64,000 nucleotides of DNA, from NCBI RefSeq assembly GCF_015169395.1, contig NZ_CP063458.1:4464001-4528000 (forward strand). The letters run 5' to 3'. Below the pieces are notes generated by a model that made no database searches, was not told where the DNA came from, and saw only the letters and a program-made list of their open reading frames with translations. Of this stretch, positions 62,526-64,000 are shown one piece after another. The DNA comes from Humisphaera borealis (GTDB taxonomy: Bacteria; Planctomycetota; Phycisphaerae; Tepidisphaerales; Tepidisphaeraceae). Both the position numbers and the translations under genes were made by a program. Positions within the stretch are counted from its first letter, which is position 1. Each line of letters opens with the position of its first letter.

Positions 62526-62741
62526 TTATCGGCCGCCCAAGCGTGAGACGTCCGCGAATGACATTTCGCTGGCTTCGAATGCCTGACCTGAAATTCTGGT
62601 GTATTGTTCTTGCACAACGCTCGGTCGAATCGTAACGCCGGGCGCCTTCCACTGACCTGACTTCAACAACTCGGGAATGCTCCGCGACAGCGCAAGGGCG
62701 TGCTTTGTCGCATCCGCGGAGTGATCACACCGTCCTGCCAT
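62526..62741 (-). CDS. Possible small protein, 71 aa
   Basis: This frame has a plausible codon pattern in its second half (SRSIPELLKSGQWKAPGV, then SGQAFEASEMSFADVSRLGG) and begins MAGRCDHSADATKHA, but no ribosome site is clear. It converges on the giant surface gene with a terminator between. The N-terminal start at 62741 is a guess. Could be a real small gene or chance. Confidence 0.35.
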   Translation of the reverse strand: MAGRCDHSADATKHALALSRSIPELLKSGQWKAPGVTIRPSVVQEQYTRISGQAFEASEMSFADVSRLGGR

Positions 62742-62826
62742 GGTGTGATTCGTTGTCGGCATTCGTGCCGTCGCGGCTCCTGTCTGCCCGGGAGATGCGA
62801 CCGAGGCAGTTCGACGAGAAACCACC

Positions 62827-63282
62827 ATGCTGTTTCAAACCACTGTCAAGTTCCTTTCGGCTCTGCTCGGATCGCTTGTGGCGTTCTACCTCGCCTCGCA
62901 CTTCTTTCATGCGGCGGGTTTCATGACGGCTTACGAGCTTCAGCACGTGCAGTGGATGTACAACCAGCTTCTGGAGCCCGTCACGACCCTCGACTGGAAG
63001 ACGCAAAAGACTGCACTGATCGCGCTCGGGGCGATCGGCGTCCAGGCAGTGATCGTCGTAGCGCTGTTCCGGAAGTGGGGCTATAAGCCGGTCAGGAACA
63101 TTGACCCGCTCGCCCGTCTCGCCCGGCCGACCGGCGGCATGATCGCATCGGGCGAACGTCTCCCGACCCATGAAATGTCGATGTACACCGGAATGGATGA
63201 CGCTGACGACATCGCGGAATACACCGAAGCGGTGGATGAAGAACAGCGGCTGCTGGCGCTGCTGACTCAGAAGCGGGCCTGA
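62827..63282 (+). CDS. Small membrane protein, 151 aa, unknown function
   Basis: Two hydrophobic segments (VKFLSALLGSLVAFYLASHFF at the start and ALIALGAIGVQAVIVVALF near residue 65), then a soluble acidic C-terminus (TGMDDADDIAEYTEAVDEEQ). ATG at 62827. Not recognised. Ends before a terminator shared with the convergent paralogue gene. Confidence 0.72.
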   Translation: MLFQTTVKFLSALLGSLVAFYLASHFFHAAGFMTAYELQHVQWMYNQLLEPVTTLDWKTQKTALIALGAIGVQAVIVVALFRKWGYKPVRNIDPLARLARPTGGMIASGERLPTHEMSMYTGMDDADDIAEYTEAVDEEQRLLALLTQKRA

Positions 63283-63316
63283 TTGACGAGCGAAACTTTG
63301 GATCTCCAAAAAGAAA

Positions 63317-63357
63317 GACCGAGGCTGAGCGTCCACAAGTGGCCCTCAGCCTCGGTC
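63317..63357. terminator. Bidirectional terminator
   Basis: 12-bp stem GACCGAGGCTGA / TCAGCCTCGGTC with a 17-base loop; T-run after it on the plus side (CCTTTTT) and A-rich sequence before it. It separates the convergent small membrane gene and the alpha-toroid paralogue. Confidence 0.85.
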
Positions 63358-63378
63358 CTTTTACGTCGCAGCGAAGCA

Positions 63379-64000
63379 CTACTTCGCGGGATGCTCCTTC
63401 AAATCTGCGATCACTTCCTGCAGCGCCAGCACGGCATAAGCCGTCGCGAGCAGGGGCTTTTCTTCCATCCAGCGCTTGTCGCCTTCCCAGCTTCCATCCG
63501 ACTTTTGAACACTGGTGAGCTTCTGGATCAGCTCAAGGCGCCAGTCGTGCTTGTCTCCCTTGGAATCGGTCAGGACGGGCTCGTTGTACGCGTTGAGGGC
63601 GCGGGCGAGCGTGTGGTAGTAGTAGTAGAGCCCGTTGCGGGCGGCTTCCGGCTTGTTGAGCTTCATGCCGGGGTTTTCCTCGAGCGTCCAGTTCTTGGTG
63701 ATCCAATCCCACGCGGCTTTGACGCGGGGGTCGTCCTTGGTCAGGCCGGCGTAAAGCATGCTCTTGAGTCCGGCATAGGTCATGGAGCCGTAGCTGCGGA
63801 GCAGGCGCTTGCCGTCGGGTCCGGTGTACTCACCGGCCATCGATTCGCCGTTGTTGGCCGGGGTGTAGGTGAAGCCGCCGTCCTCGCCGGCCCACTTCTG
63901 GTCGTTGCTCTCACTGCGGTTCTGCATGCGGGTGATGAACACCAGCGCGGCCTGAAAGGACGGGTCGCTTTCCTTCAGCCCGGCGTCCTTGAGCGCATCG
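63379..64000 (-). CDS. Exported alpha-toroid protein paralogue, N-terminus outside the window
   Basis: The frame is open through base 64000. The visible part is a close paralogue of the protein at 53811-54950: GEDGGFTYTPANNG, TGPDGKRLLRSYGSMTYAGLKSM, KDDPRVKAAWDWITKNWTL, YYYYHTLARALNAYNEPV, QKSDGSWEGDKRWMEEKP and the ending EHPAK are all shared. It is likely another exported helical-repeat protein of the same kind; its signal peptide is not seen here. Confidence 0.9.
   Translation of the reverse strand, partial: DALKDAGLKESDPSFQAALVFITRMQNRSESNDQKWAGEDGGFTYTPANNGESMAGEYTGPDGKRLLRSYGSMTYAGLKSMLYAGLTKDDPRVKAAWDWITKNWTLEENPGMKLNKPEAARNGLYYYYHTLARALNAYNEPVLTDSKGDKHDWRLELIQKLTSVQKSDGSWEGDKRWMEEKPLLATAYAVLALQEVIADLKEHPAK

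Noticed and set aside
1-64000. CRISPR array or prophage
   Set aside because: No regularly spaced identical repeats of 23-40 bases and no phage structural or integrase genes were seen, although the tRNA array could in principle derive from a phage.

Overview
The window is GC-rich chromosomal DNA that most resembles a planctomycete of the class Phycisphaerae (Tepidisphaerales/Humisphaera-like). This is an inference from gene content: a planctomycete-type cytochrome c, a type IV prepilin-like protein of the kind abundant in this phylum, three surface proteins opening with an 'LESR' leader, giant multidomain extracellular proteins, many membrane and efflux genes, and dispersed palindromic repeats. 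No rRNA or other definitive marker gene is present.

Layout. 1-6.7 kb: the end of an AraC-type regulator, an IspD-like cytidylyltransferase lacking the usual N-terminal nucleotide loop, a secreted esterase, a cytochrome c, hslU without hslV beside it, and two membrane-anchored unknowns. 6.7-14.1 kb: a TetR-controlled tripartite RND efflux system, with tetR-tolC on the minus strand and the adaptor and pump on the plus strand, plus a promoter and a candidate operator between them. 14.7-16.6 kb: a dense array of 15 tRNA genes, several with unusual features; this is the most striking region of the window. 16.8-20.5 kb: a prepilin-like protein, a GT4 glycosyltransferase and an MFS transporter. 20.6-26.7 kb: small unknown genes around moeA, a secreted cysteine-rich protein, and a relic of the transketolase 3' end. 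26.8-33.2 kb: a transketolase, then a second RND pump-adaptor pair.

33.4-38.4 kb is a mobile and repeat-rich zone: an intact IS3-family element inside a field of short GAACGAACCCGAG-type repeats, a DUF1275-STAS fusion gene, and a frameshifted ISAs1-family transposase. 38.4-41.4 kb: a hemolysin-III/PAQR protein and an amino acid permease fused to a universal stress domain. 41.7-46.2 kb: a kelch surface protein, then an amidoligase, a class-I glutamine-amidotransferase-like hydrolase and a PP2C phosphatase in one direction; the first two form a known type of peptide or amide-conjugation module whose substrate is unknown.

46.2-64 kb: a 1646-residue TPR/beta-propeller exported protein, methylthioadenosine phosphorylase, thioredoxin, a short non-autonomous element, then a surface/periplasmic cluster: two paralogous exported alpha-toroid proteins at its ends, a VWA protein, an LESR-leader protein and a 1696-residue protein with a sugar-dehydrogenase-like propeller, PKD/Ig modules and two tandem LamG domains. 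Convergent gene pairs are mostly separated by strong bidirectional hairpin terminators. All assignments come from reading the sequence; no database search was run.
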